Source of the DNA: Lentisphaeria bacterium
Lineage (GTDB): Bacteria > Verrucomicrobiota > Lentisphaeria > Victivallales > Victivallaceae
Assembly: GCA_018265615.1 (NCBI GenBank)
Contig: JABLYX010000057.1
Span: 1-30,421 of the forward strand
DNA: 30,421 nt
Direction: 5' to 3'
Both the position numbers and the translations under genes were made by a program. Below the pieces are notes generated by a model that saw only the letters and a program-made list of their open reading frames with translations, was not told where the DNA came from and made no database searches. Shown one piece after another: positions 16,810 to 24,500 of this stretch (position 1 is the first letter of the stretch; the number at the start of each line of letters is the position of its first letter).

Positions 16810-18471
16810 TCAGTCATGAGAGACGGCATGTGTCCGGTTGCCGACACACAGGCCGTCCCAGCATACCTGATAGGCGTCATCCTGCTCTTCGAGAAGCGGA
16901 TCCGCTGACGGTGCGGCTCCGACGGGCAGGATTTCGACGCCGCCTCCGACGATTGTGCAGACCGAGCTGTCGAAGACGAGACGCTTTTCGGAACCGTCAT
17001 GAAGAACGGCTTCGATCCAGACCCGGTCCGCGTCGCGTCCGCTCTCCCACCGGACCGGATTGCCGTCGAAGAAGCCCGGCAGCCCGTGGATCACGACTTT
17101 GAATGCGCCGGAAGCCATCGTGCGGCCGTCCGGCAGCGCCGCGTCGGCGGCGGAGAGCTCGAACCGCAGCGCGAGCTTCGAAAAAGTGAAGCTCCCGTCG
17201 GCCGGCTTTCCGAGCCCGATGTGCCAGTCGCCGCGATCGGTCAGCATTGAAAGCGCGAACACCGCCCGATTCTTCGACTGGGCGATCCGGACGCCGGCGG
17301 AGGAAAAATCCCGCCCGTCTTTGAAAAAGCGCATCCGGAACATCGCCGGACGCCCCTCCCCCGCCGGCCAGTAGCCGAGCATCGGGCGGCGCTGCGTCCA
17401 GAAGCATTCGCGGTTGATCGAGCCGAAAATCAGTTCAGGCGTGATGTATGTGGTTCCCTCGAACGCCATCTCCGGCACGGCACGCTTCACATAACGCTGC
17501 CGGATCTCCTGTTCCGGCTGCCGGAGCCCGGCGAACCGCTCCCGGAGTTCCTCCGGGCAAGGCAGATGGCGGATCCCGCTGTAGGAGAAGAGGAGCAGCC
17601 CCGCCTCCTTCGATTTCGGAACCGCCTCGGCCAGCGGAATCCCGGTCGCTTCGCGCAGGAAAGCGACGGTCCCCTCCGCAAGATACTCCGCATACGCGCG
17701 CGACTGCGCCCCGCCGAGCTGGCCGGTCGCGGGGTGGTACATCTTCGCAATCTCGCCCCAGATGAACGCATGCAGCTTCCGGGCCGAGCCGATCAGTTCG
17801 CGGTTCGTCCTGACGAGCTGGAGGATCCGTTCCGTCTCATGCAGCGCGACGAAGGTGTAGGTCGGGCTGTTGTATTCATTGAGCCCGCCCTGCTCCTCCG
17901 TATAACGCAGGAAGGCCGCAAGCCGGCTCGCCGCGTACTCCGACAGGAGCGGGTTGCCCAGAATCTCCCCCGCGCACCCCGTGACCATCGCCCCCATGAT
18001 CGCGATGTTCGTATAGCCCGGCCGGATGTTGCGGCGGAAGATCGACCACGCTGCCCGTTCGAGCGCCGCCGTCACCTCCGTTGCGAGCTCCCCGCCGAGC
18101 TTTTCGCGCTGTTCCCTGAGCATGTGGCAGAGCGCCGCGCCGATGAAATCGGCCCAGTTCCAGTCCGGCGGGGCCATCATCGGGACCGGCTCCTCGCAGA
18201 GCCACGGCCAGATGCCGTAGGCCGGGTCGTACGGATCGGTCACCTGCAGCTTCAGCACCTCGCGCGTCACGGCGGCGGCACGCGCGCATTCGCGTTCGCC
18301 GCCGAGTTCGAAAAGCGCCAGCGCATAGTAAATGTTGGTCCGGGTCGAAGCGGCCCGGGTGCCGTCCGGAACGCGGGTGTGGTATCCGGGGGAGTAGAAA
18401 ATCTCCTCAAGCAAATTCCGCCCGGCATTGAAGTTCGCCTCCTGGGCTTCGACCATTTCACGCAGACTCAT
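16810..18471 (-). CDS. Uncharacterised 553-aa protein, possible alpha-toroid plus beta-sandwich
   Basis: I do not recognise the family. The first 330 residues are helical with repeated Trp/Tyr-rich segments (GIWPWLCEEPVPM, WNWADFIGAALCHML, GLNEYNSPTYTFVALHETERIL), which resembles the (alpha/alpha)6 toroids of polysaccharide lyases and hydrolases. The last 200 look beta-rich. No signal peptide is seen. The start is ATG 18471 with AGAAGG about 11 nt upstream; the frame runs on to 18534 but only from a TTG inside the preceding gene's end. It lies 40 nt after the sigma-54 activator gene and on the same strand, so it may be a cotranscribed partner. A role in carbohydrate breakdown is guesswork. 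Confidence 0.7.
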   Translation of the reverse strand: MSLREMVEAQEANFNAGRNLLEEIFYSPGYHTRVPDGTRAASTRTNIYYALALFELGGERECARAAAVTREVLKLQVTDPYDPAYGIWPWLCEEPVPMMAPPDWNWADFIGAALCHMLREQREKLGGELATEVTAALERAAWSIFRRNIRPGYTNIAIMGAMVTGCAGEILGNPLLSEYAASRLAAFLRYTEEQGGLNEYNSPTYTFVALHETERILQLVRTNRELIGSARKLHAFIWGEIAKMYHPATGQLGGAQSRAYAEYLAEGTVAFLREATGIPLAEAVPKSKEAGLLLFSYSGIRHLPCPEELRERFAGLRQPEQEIRQRYVKRAVPEMAFEGTTYITPELIFGSINRECFWTQRRPMLGYWPAGEGRPAMFRMRFFKDGRDFSSAGVRIAQSKNRAVFALSMLTDRGDWHIGLGKPADGSFTFSKLALRFELSAADAALPDGRTMASGAFKVVIHGLPGFFDGNPVRWESGRDADRVWIEAVLHDGSEKRLVFDSSVCTIVGGGVEILPVGAAPSADPLLEEQDDAYQVCWDGLCVGNRTHAVSHD

Positions 18472-18511
18472 TTTACCGCAAGCCTTCTGTTGTGCCGGGC
18501 GCCCCGCCGCC

Positions 18512-20035
18512 TTACCGATAGGAGGCGGGGTCAAGCCCGAGCTTTCTGATCTTGTAATGGATGATCCTGACAGTCAGGTTCAGTGCGCGCGCCGCCGCCG
18601 CCGCGTTGCCGCGGTGCGCCTTCAGCGCCTCGTCGATCATTTCCCGCTCAAACGCCTCGACCCGGGCCGTAAAGTCGCCGGGCAGCGGGCCGCCCGTCCC
18701 GGAGGGCTCGGCCCGCTGCAATGCAGCAGGCAGGCAGTAGGTGTGGATCGTGTCGTCCGTCGCGGAAAGCACCGCCCGTTCGATACAGTTCTCAAGCTCG
18801 CGGATGTTTCCCGGCCAGGAGTAGTCGACCATGAGATTCATCGCGGGAGCCGAAATCCGCCGCACCCGCCGGTGATGCAGTTTGCTGAACTTCTCGCGGA
18901 AGTGTTCCGCGAGAAGCGGAATGTCCGACCGCCGCTCCGCAAGATCCGGCAGCACGATCGGAAAAACGTTGAGCCGGTAGTACAGGTCCTCGCGGAACAG
19001 CCCCTCCGCCATAAGCTTTTCGAGGTTCCGGCTGGTTGCGGCAATGATGCGCACGTCGGAGCGGAGCTCCTCGTTGCCGCCGACCCGCTGGAAAGTCCGC
19101 TCCTGCAAAAACCGCAGCAGCTTCACCTGAACCTGCGGCCCGATATCTCCGATTTCATCGAGAAACAGCGTGCCGGAGTCAGCTGCTTCGACGCGCCCGA
19201 TCCGCCGGTTCACGGCCCCCGTGAACGCGCCCTTTTCGTGCCCGAACAGCTCGCTTTCAATGAGGTTCTCCGGCAGCGCGGCCGAGTTGACCACGACGAA
19301 CGGCTTTTCGCTCCGGTCGCCGGAGCGCTGCAGCGCCCGCGCCAGCAGCTCCTTGCCGGTCCCAGAGGCCCCCCGGATCAGCACCGTCGCGCTGCTCGCG
19401 GCCACCTGCCGGATCATCGCATACACCTTCAGCATCGCCTGGCAGTTCCCGATGATTTCGGAGGGCCCGGAGATCTGGTCGAGCTGCTGCCTGAGCCGCG
19501 TGTTCTCCTCGATCAGCCGGGAGCGCTCCTCATGCTCGGAGAGCCCGAGCGAAATCGCCTCGGCGGTCAGGTTCGCGACGATCTCAAGCAGATTGAAATC
19601 GCGTTCGAGGTCCGCATCCCCCACCATTTCGCGGTCGATGCTCATGGTGCCGATGACCTCCTCCATGTGGATGATCGGCACACAGATGAATGCGACGTGC
19701 GAGTCGCGCCCGCGCGCGCCGGTGCGGTCGAGGAATTCCGGCTCCAGCGAGACATCGGGGATGATCCGCGGACGGCCGGAGAGCGCCACCTGCCCGGTGA
19801 TTCCCTCCCCCAGCCGGTAGCGGCCGCGCCTCTTCGCCGCTTCGGAGAGCCCGTGCGACGCCTCGATGAAGAGCAGATCACCGCGCCGGAGCGTGACCGT
19901 CCCGCGCAACAGCCCCATCTCGCGATAGAGAATCTCCAACACCCAGCGCAGCAGCGCCGAGACATCCTTCTCGCGCAGCACCGCCTGGCTGATCTGGTTC
20001 AGGACCGCGATTTCGAGATTCTTGCCGCGATTCAT
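18512..20035 (-). CDS. Sigma-54-dependent activator with GAF domain (NifA-like layout)
   Basis: A 507-aa enhancer-binding protein. Residues about 5-165 are a GAF sensor domain, 195-430 the AAA+ domain and 465-507 a Fis-type helix-turn-helix. Walker A is GASGTGKE (222-229; the second residue is usually Glu), the sigma-54 contact loop is GAFTGA (269-274) and Walker B is TLFLDEIGD (289-297). The intact GAFTGA says it activates sigma-54 promoters. The GAF ligand is unknown. It lies 34 nt downstream of an aminotransferase gene and 40 nt upstream of the uncharacterised 553-aa gene. I saw no -24/-12 element nearby, so the target is probably elsewhere. Confidence 0.95.
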   Translation of the reverse strand: MNRGKNLEIAVLNQISQAVLREKDVSALLRWVLEILYREMGLLRGTVTLRRGDLLFIEASHGLSEAAKRRGRYRLGEGITGQVALSGRPRIIPDVSLEPEFLDRTGARGRDSHVAFICVPIIHMEEVIGTMSIDREMVGDADLERDFNLLEIVANLTAEAISLGLSEHEERSRLIEENTRLRQQLDQISGPSEIIGNCQAMLKVYAMIRQVAASSATVLIRGASGTGKELLARALQRSGDRSEKPFVVVNSAALPENLIESELFGHEKGAFTGAVNRRIGRVEAADSGTLFLDEIGDIGPQVQVKLLRFLQERTFQRVGGNEELRSDVRIIAATSRNLEKLMAEGLFREDLYYRLNVFPIVLPDLAERRSDIPLLAEHFREKFSKLHHRRVRRISAPAMNLMVDYSWPGNIRELENCIERAVLSATDDTIHTYCLPAALQRAEPSGTGGPLPGDFTARVEAFEREMIDEALKAHRGNAAAAARALNLTVRIIHYKIRKLGLDPASYR

Positions 20036-20069
20036 GCCGCAAACTCCATCCCCGGTGAACCGGCCCGGC

Positions 20070-21260
20070 TCACTTCAGCTTTTTCACCGCGTTTTTGATG
20101 CTCTGCCGCGCTCCTTCGATCACCTTCGTGCCGACGCAGAACGCAAAGCGCACATATCCCGGGCAGCCGAAGCCGCGCCCCGGAACCGCGAGAACCCGCT
20201 CCTCGACCAGCGCCTGAATGAACGCCGACTCGTCCGCGACCGGAGACTTCGGGAAGAAGTAGAATGCGCCGCGCGGCATCGAGAACTCGATCCCCGCATC
20301 GGAAAGCACATCCGCCATCGCGTCGCGCCGCTCGCGGTAGATGTCGAGGTCAACCTGCGACTCCATGCACTCCGACAGGATCTGCTGCGCGAGCGCCGGG
20401 GCGTTCACGAAACCGAGGATGCGGTTGCAGAGAATCAGCCCCGCAATCAGCTCGCCCGCCTGTTCGATCTTCGGGGAGACCGCGATATAACCGAGCCGTT
20501 CCCCGGCCAGCGAAAGGTTCTTCGAATAGGAGCCGATCACGACGCTGTGCGGAAACACCTCGAGCGCCCCCGGCAGTTCGACGCCGTCGAAATTCAGAAA
20601 ACGGTACGGTTCGTCGGAAATGACGTAGATCACTCGCCCGAATTTCTTCTCGGCCGCCGCGATGATCTCCGCCAGACGGACCAGCTCCCCGCGGCTGTAG
20701 ATCTGTCCGGTCGGGTTGTTCGGCGTGTTGATGATGACCGCGCGGGTCTTCGGGGTAAACGCCTTTTCGATCGCGTCGAGGTCGAGTTCAAAGGTAAAAT
20801 CCTTCGACTTGACCGGAACCAGCCTGCCGCCGGAATTCGCCGCGTAGAAGCCGTATTCGACGAAATACGGTGCCGGGCAGATCACCTCGTCGCCGGCGGA
20901 GAGCACCGCGCGGAAAAAGACGTTGATCCCGCCCGCCGCGCCGCAGGTCATGATGACATTCGAACCCGGCAGCTCGACATTCTGTTCGCGCGAAAGATGA
21001 GCGGCGAGTTTTCCGCGCAGATCCGGATACCCCGCATTCGGCATGTATCCGATCGCGAACGGCAGGCCGGCGCGCTCCGTGATTTTTCCGAGCGCCGCCT
21101 TGACGGCCGGAGGCGGCGGCAGGTCGGGGTTGCCGATGCTGAAGTCATAGACATTGTCGTCGCCGTACTGTTTTTTGAGTTCAAGCCCGGCCTCGAACAT
21201 CTTCCGGATCCAGGAAGCGTTGGAGAGGTATCCTTTGATTTCGTCGGTAATCAGCTGCAT
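20070..21260 (-). CDS. Class I/II PLP aminotransferase (aspartate aminotransferase-like)
   Basis: A 396-aa pyridoxal-phosphate enzyme. Landmarks: IGNPDLPPPP (42-51), NNPTG (181-185), SDEPYR (215-220) with the cofactor-binding Asp and Tyr, and the Schiff-base Lys247 in SYSKNLS. A C-terminal GYVRFAFC carries the Arg that binds the substrate carboxylate. It is a fold-type I enzyme related to AspB. The exact amino acid partner cannot be read from sequence. AAGGAG sits ahead of the ATG. It is first in a minus-strand run with the sigma-54 activator. Confidence 0.93.
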   Translation of the reverse strand: MQLITDEIKGYLSNASWIRKMFEAGLELKKQYGDDNVYDFSIGNPDLPPPPAVKAALGKITERAGLPFAIGYMPNAGYPDLRGKLAAHLSREQNVELPGSNVIMTCGAAGGINVFFRAVLSAGDEVICPAPYFVEYGFYAANSGGRLVPVKSKDFTFELDLDAIEKAFTPKTRAVIINTPNNPTGQIYSRGELVRLAEIIAAAEKKFGRVIYVISDEPYRFLNFDGVELPGALEVFPHSVVIGSYSKNLSLAGERLGYIAVSPKIEQAGELIAGLILCNRILGFVNAPALAQQILSECMESQVDLDIYRERRDAMADVLSDAGIEFSMPRGAFYFFPKSPVADESAFIQALVEERVLAVPGRGFGCPGYVRFAFCVGTKVIEGARQSIKNAVKKLK

Positions 21261-21333
21261 GATGAAATATGCTCCTTATGGTAAAAACTTTCTCATAATT
21301 TACCACGGCAGAGCCTTTCCTGCAAGGCGGGGT

Positions 21334-21355
21334 TGACAAAATTGTCACAATTGAC
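21334..21355. promoter_or_regulatory. Alternating TGAC/GTCA palindromes before the small phage-like gene
   Basis: TGACAA (21334-21339) and TTGTCA (21342-21347) form an inverted repeat with a 2-bp gap; GTCA (21344-21347) and TGAC (21352-21355) form a second one. The array lies between two divergent genes, 30-50 bp before the small gene's start, and includes a perfect TTGACA (21333-21338). It may be an operator. Confidence 0.4.
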
Positions 21356-21386
21356 GGTTCACCGCAACAAGACAAGGAGGTTGAAG

Positions 21387-21689
21387 ATGGCGGAACGAAA
21401 ATTTGCAAATCCGGACGAGCGTCCGGTCGACGCAGTGGAAAAGGCGCTGCTGAAACGCGCGCTCGGCTTCACACATCAGGAGGTTCAGACGGAGGAAGTA
21501 TTCGACAAGGAGACGGGGGAACTTCTCGCGACCGGCAAGCGGCGCGTCGTTTCAAAGGAGGTGCTGCCGGACGTGCGGGCGCTGCTTTTCTGGCTCAAGA
21601 ACCGGCGGCCCGCCCGCTGGCGCGAACGCATCGAGCAGCAGGAGGCCGCGCCGGAGTTCGAATTCGACGAGGATGACGAGCGACTCTGA
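21387..21689 (+). CDS. Small protein resembling phage terminase small subunit
   Basis: A 100-aa protein with AAGGAGG ahead of the ATG at 21387; the open frame before that has no ribosome site. The layout ALLKRALGFTHQEVQTEE, then KRRVVSKEVLPDVRALLFWLKNRRP and RWRE, is like that of small-terminase-type DNA-packaging proteins, where an LKNRxPxxWR block is common. The C-terminus is very acidic (EFEFDEDDERL). No large terminase or capsid gene is adjacent, so it is either a prophage remnant or a domesticated gene. GC content is like the chromosome. The similarity is from memory of the family pattern, so moderate. Confidence 0.65.
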   Translation: MAERKFANPDERPVDAVEKALLKRALGFTHQEVQTEEVFDKETGELLATGKRRVVSKEVLPDVRALLFWLKNRRPARWRERIEQQEAAPEFEFDEDDERL

Positions 21690-21698
21690 AGCACAGAC

Positions 21699-21737
21699 AA
21701 AAAAGGGAGAATCGGGGAAAGCGCATCCCGATTCTCC
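21699..21737 (-). terminator. Intrinsic terminator (minus strand)
   Basis: GGAGAATCGGG (21706-21716) pairs perfectly with CCCGATTCTCC (21727-21737). On the minus strand the stem is followed by six Ts (complement of 21699-21704). It would end transcription coming from 21800-22080. Confidence 0.8.
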
Positions 21738-21798
21738 GGATCCGATCCTCGGGAGCCTTGCGGCACCCGGGCGCTCCTCGGTCTCCGTTCGTTTTCAA

Positions 21799-21957
21799 TC
21801 ACCCGTGCATCTCGCCGGCAGCGGCTCCGTCCCGGGGGGAGGAAGCGGAGTCCGTATTGCCGTCAGCATCGACCGCAGAGTCTTCCCGGGGGGTAACCGC
21901 CGTTGCGAACAAGGCGGCGAGGGTTGCTGCGGCAAGGATCAGAAACGAACATTTCAT
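21799..21957 (-). CDS. Possible secreted 52-aa peptide
   Basis: An ATG at 21955-21957 opens 52 codons beginning MKCSFLILAAATLAALFATA, a well-formed signal peptide (basic residue, hydrophobic core, AxA end), followed by an acidic, Ser/Asp/Ala-rich tail. No good ribosome site is seen. It begins 9 nt after the stop of another tiny minus-strand frame, and a minus-strand terminator lies 60 nt downstream. The signal and terminator are the reasons to list it. It could be chance. Confidence 0.4.
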   Translation of the reverse strand: MKCSFLILAAATLAALFATAVTPREDSAVDADGNTDSASSPRDGAAAGEMHG

Positions 21958-21966
21958 GATAATGGT

Positions 21967-22080
21967 TTATTTTTCTTTGCGGACAACCGCCACCGGTTCG
22001 ACCGAGTATCCGCAGGAGACGGACGCGGCGGCCAACAGCATTGACATGACGGTATTCGACTTATTCGACTTCTTTTCCAT
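21967..22080 (-). CDS. Possible 37-aa lipoprotein-like peptide
   Basis: The ATG at 22078-22080 opens MEKKSNKSNTVMSMLLAAAS followed by VSCGYS: a lysine-rich N-terminus, a short hydrophobic stretch and a lone Cys at residue 22, as in lipoprotein signals, though the lipobox is imperfect. The ribosome site is weak. It sits just upstream of the 52-aa secreted peptide in the same direction. Confidence 0.33.
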   Translation of the reverse strand: MEKKSNKSNTVMSMLLAAASVSCGYSVEPVAVVRKEK

Positions 22081-22102
22081 ATTTCCAATCAACCTTGATT
22101 AT

Positions 22103-22138
22103 GCACGGGTTTTGGGTTAAGGTTTGCTCTTCCCGTGC
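22103..22138. repeat. Inverted repeat GCACGGG / CCCGTGC
   Basis: GCACGGG (22103-22109) and CCCGTGC (22132-22138) are a perfect 7-bp pair with a 22-nt loop in the gap upstream of the two tiny minus-strand frames. No T-run follows on either strand. The role is unknown. Confidence 0.3.
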
Positions 22139-22268
22139 TGTTTATGATATAAAGTACACCTGTGAAATTACCGGAGTATTGCCGAAAGATTACAATCCGG
22201 CAATATAGCAATGAAAAGCTTTTTCCCGGAATAATTCGGATTTTTGAGCGGAAATCATCAAATCGCAC

Positions 22269-22295
22269 TTGAATTCTTCGCAATCCGGGTATAAT
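22269..22295 (+). promoter_or_regulatory. Candidate promoter of tRNA-Arg
   Basis: A perfect TATAAT (22290-22295) lies 37 nt before the tRNA; TTGAAT (22269-22274) is a possible -35 at a short 15-bp spacing. Confidence 0.45.
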
Positions 22296-22332
22296 TTATA
22301 TCTCCATGACGGGAATCAAGCGTCATAGACGT

Positions 22333-22409
22333 GCACCCATAGCTCAATTGGATAGAGCGTCTGGCTACGGACCAGAAGGTTAGGGGTTCAAGTCCCTTTG
22401 GGTGTACCA
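22333..22409 (+). tRNA. tRNA-Arg (anticodon ACG)
   Basis: A complete 77-nt cloverleaf. Acceptor GCACCCA pairs with TGGGTGT (first pair G-T); D-stem GCTC/GAGC; anticodon stem TCTGG/CCAGA with loop CTACGGA, anticodon ACG; T-arm AGGGG-TTCAAGT-CCCTT; discriminator A and an encoded CCA (22407-22409). ACG, edited to ICG, reads CGU/CGC/CGA. An integrase gene follows immediately, so its 3' end is the probable integration site. Confidence 0.97.
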
Positions 22410-22410
22410 T
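22388..22410 (+). other. Presumed attachment site at the tRNA-Arg 3' end
   Basis: The T-loop to CCA segment is the usual crossover for tyrosine recombinases that sit downstream of a tRNA. No second copy of this segment is seen before 30,421, so the far end of the element is outside the window. Exact limits are inferred. Confidence 0.4.
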
Positions 22411-22519
22411 TTCTACCTCAGATTCCTCGAAAAAGTGCCGTTCGGTGCCGTTTCAGCCTTTCAATCCTCGAAATCAGTGGTATTTTAGCTCACGAGGATA
22501 GTTATGAGGAATCAGGACA

Positions 22520-23821
22520 ATGGCGAGGAAAGTCATGAAGCAGGAAGTCGGCACCATCTACCAGAAACCAAGCGGAACTTACTATTACCGTTACCAGATT
22601 GACGGTGAACGCAAAGCAATCAGTCTGAAGACCAAGAATCAGGACGAAGCAAAGCGGAAGGTCAAAGAACTGTTGCCGGTTCTCAAGGCGACCAGCATGG
22701 AAGTGGTTTCCGCGCATGTCGCCCACGCGCGTAATCTGATCAAACCGGCCAATATCCTGCCACTCTCCGAGGTATGGAGTACGTATTCCAAGCACCCGAA
22801 CCGTGCCACCCCTGCGACCGTAAACGAACGACTCAATTATGAAGCCGATTTGCGGACTTTTCTGGAATCTCTGCCGGAAAGCTGCCGCTATCTCCACGAA
22901 GTAACGCCGGAACTGGCCGATGTCTACGCTCAGAAACTCAGGAAGGAACAACTCGCGGTCGATACCCACAACCGCAAGCTGAAACGGCTCAGGAAAATCT
23001 TCTCCACTCTCGCCGATTATTGTCCTGACGGCAATCCCTTTGACTCTCCAGCCCTCTGGCGTAAAGACCGCGAGGAGCAGGAACATAACACACGCCGTCT
23101 CGCCTTCACCCGTGAGCAGGAACAGGCGCTGTTGGACGTACTGGCCGACTCCACTCACAAGGTTATGAACAAACCGGAAATCCGGGTCATTTACCATCTG
23201 GGAATGTTCACCGGACAGCGTTTGAAAGACTGCGTTCTGCTGCAATGGCATAAAGTCGATCTCGGCAGACGGCGAATCTGGGTCACACAGTTTAAGACTG
23301 GCAAGGAGGTAACAATTCCGATTGCCGATCAACTGTTGGCGGTACTGCTGGAGGCCCAGGCTTGGAAGCGTGACGAATACGTCTGTCCCAACTGCGCGGC
23401 TCGTTACAAGAAGGTCGATGCCACCGGAAAGAACGTTGGTAGCAATCAAGTCGGGTTGGATGTTCTCCGGGTGATCCGTTGGATCGGGCTGGAGCCATCC
23501 GTGGAGGTGCCGGGGCGAAAGAAGAAAACAACGGTTTACGGCTTCCATTCTTTGCGGCACAGCTTTGCCAGTCATTGTGCCGAGGCGGGCGTCCCCAAAG
23601 CTGTATTGCTCTCCATTCTCGGCACCGATTCAGACATCGCCGATAAATATTACACCCACATCGGCGACGAAGCACAGGAGAAAGCCATTGCCGCCGTCGC
23701 CAATATCACGACGGTCAAATCCGACCGTCAGCGGATCGATGAAGTATTGGAATTGCTCGACACATCAGAAGTTCCGGCAGAAGAAATTCTGAAGCGTGTT
23801 CGGCGTATTCTAAAAGAATAA
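22520..23821 (+). CDS. Tyrosine recombinase / integrase of a tRNA-Arg island
   Basis: A 433-aa site-specific recombinase. There is a basic N-terminal arm-binding region (1-60), a core-binding SAM-like domain (80-190) and a catalytic domain. Catalytic residues: Arg234 in TGQRLKD, Lys259 in QFKTGKE, His343 and Arg346 in HSLRHSF, and nucleophile Tyr378 in KYYTHIG. The box-III His/Trp that normally follows LG is a Thr (LGTDSD, 369). A CPNC pair (Cys289, Cys292) sits in an insertion before box II. It begins 110 nt after tRNA-Arg and is followed by a strong terminator. It should integrate and, with an excisionase, excise the element to its right. Confidence 0.93.
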   Translation: MARKVMKQEVGTIYQKPSGTYYYRYQIDGERKAISLKTKNQDEAKRKVKELLPVLKATSMEVVSAHVAHARNLIKPANILPLSEVWSTYSKHPNRATPATVNERLNYEADLRTFLESLPESCRYLHEVTPELADVYAQKLRKEQLAVDTHNRKLKRLRKIFSTLADYCPDGNPFDSPALWRKDREEQEHNTRRLAFTREQEQALLDVLADSTHKVMNKPEIRVIYHLGMFTGQRLKDCVLLQWHKVDLGRRRIWVTQFKTGKEVTIPIADQLLAVLLEAQAWKRDEYVCPNCAARYKKVDATGKNVGSNQVGLDVLRVIRWIGLEPSVEVPGRKKKTTVYGFHSLRHSFASHCAEAGVPKAVLLSILGTDSDIADKYYTHIGDEAQEKAIAAVANITTVKSDRQRIDEVLELLDTSEVPAEEILKRVRRILKE

Positions 23822-23854
23822 TAACTTATTTATAGTAGCTTTTATAATGAGACC

Positions 23855-23890
23855 AAGCTCCACGGAAATGAAACCGGTGGAGCTTTTTTT
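23855..23890 (+). terminator. Intrinsic terminator after the integrase gene
   Basis: AAGCTCCAC (23855-23863) pairs with GTGGAGCTT (23877-23885), extended inward by GG/CC with a bulge, and the T-run continues to 23890. Confidence 0.88.
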
Positions 23891-23975
23891 GAGACGCTAT
23901 ACCTTTGAAATGAGTCTGTAAACAGGCAAATTGAGACTCGAAATTTGAAACTCTGAGCGTAAAGTCTCAGTCTCA
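23891..23975. repeat. Cluster of TGAGwCT / AGTCTCA repeats
   Basis: TGAGTCT (23911-23917), TGAGACT (23932-23938) and two overlapping AGTCTCA copies (23963-23969, 23969-23975), plus GAGAC at 23891-23895. They give direct and inverted pairs in under 90 bp just behind the integrase terminator. Such arrays can be arm-type integrase or excisionase sites; this is inference. Confidence 0.4.
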
Positions 23976-24459
23976 TTGCTGATTATCATATTTACCGCCC
24001 CCCTCTTTGATCCATAGAGAATGTGTGAAATGTTATTGATGATCAGTCTGGAAACAAATAAATTAATATAGATAAAATTAATATTCATTACGTCAAAATA
24101 AATTTATTCAGAGGAAAATCCCACAACTCTTGAGGCGTTATAATGAATGTTCTTTTTGATTACTTCGCCAAGCTGACGTATAAAGTTTGGTGATAAATGA
24201 TAATATGGCCGAAAGTGAAAACTAGATTTCCCCCAGGATCCCACGTACCATAAATGGAATTATCAGGTTTTATCTCCTGTTCGACAAGGCTGTATTCGTT
24301 TGCATCAATCTGGTATAAATAGCGCCTGTGACGACATGAGTTTCATGCTTCATATTTCACATTTCAAGGAGGGGTAATAGCACTACCTTAGTAGGTAAAA
24401 AATACATTCAACATGAATGAATAATTTCAGCAAAAATAGCCAAAAGCAGAATAGGAATG
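23976..24459. other. AT-rich stretch without an intact gene
   Basis: About 480 bp of clearly lower GC than the chromosome to the left. A 63-codon minus frame (23897-24088) has no ribosome site and poor composition, so I do not call it. An AAGGAGGGG at about 24365-24373 has no start codon at a usable distance. The only protein-like trace is the remnant at 24160-24345. Confidence 0.6.
24160..24345 (-). pseudogene. Possible gene remnant (small protein, broken start)
   Basis: On the minus strand a stop-free frame ends at the TAA 24160-24162 and reads like real protein (RYLYQIDANEYSLVEQ..., ...GTWDPGGNLVFTFGH) for more than 50 codons. It has no start codon in frame; an in-line ATG (MKLMSS) lies just upstream in another frame, as if a single-base indel separated them. 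I do not recognise the product. Confidence 0.3.
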
Positions 24460-24493
24460 AGCCTTGGTCACGGCAGTTGCCGTGACCAAGGCT
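24460..24493. terminator. Long perfect hairpin, probable terminator of the AlpA-like gene
   Basis: AGCCTTGGTCACGGC (24460-24474) and GCCGTGACCAAGGCT (24479-24493) are a perfect 15-bp stem with a 4-nt loop, 7 nt beyond the stop of the minus-strand HTH gene. T-runs are weak on both sides, so efficiency is uncertain. Confidence 0.65.
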
Positions 24494-24500
24494 TTGTTAC

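Noticed and set aside
18428..20098. 556-codon plus-strand frame opposite the sigma-54 activator
   Set aside because: Antisense shadow; the minus strand has GAFTGA and Walker motifs.
21673..22044. 123-codon plus-strand frame after the terminase-like gene
   Set aside because: No ribosome site; runs through a strong hairpin; low-complexity Gly/Arg/Ser composition.
23897..24088. 63-codon minus-strand frame in AT-rich DNA
   Set aside because: No ribosome site, Asn/Ile-rich as expected from base composition, and it overlaps the repeat cluster.
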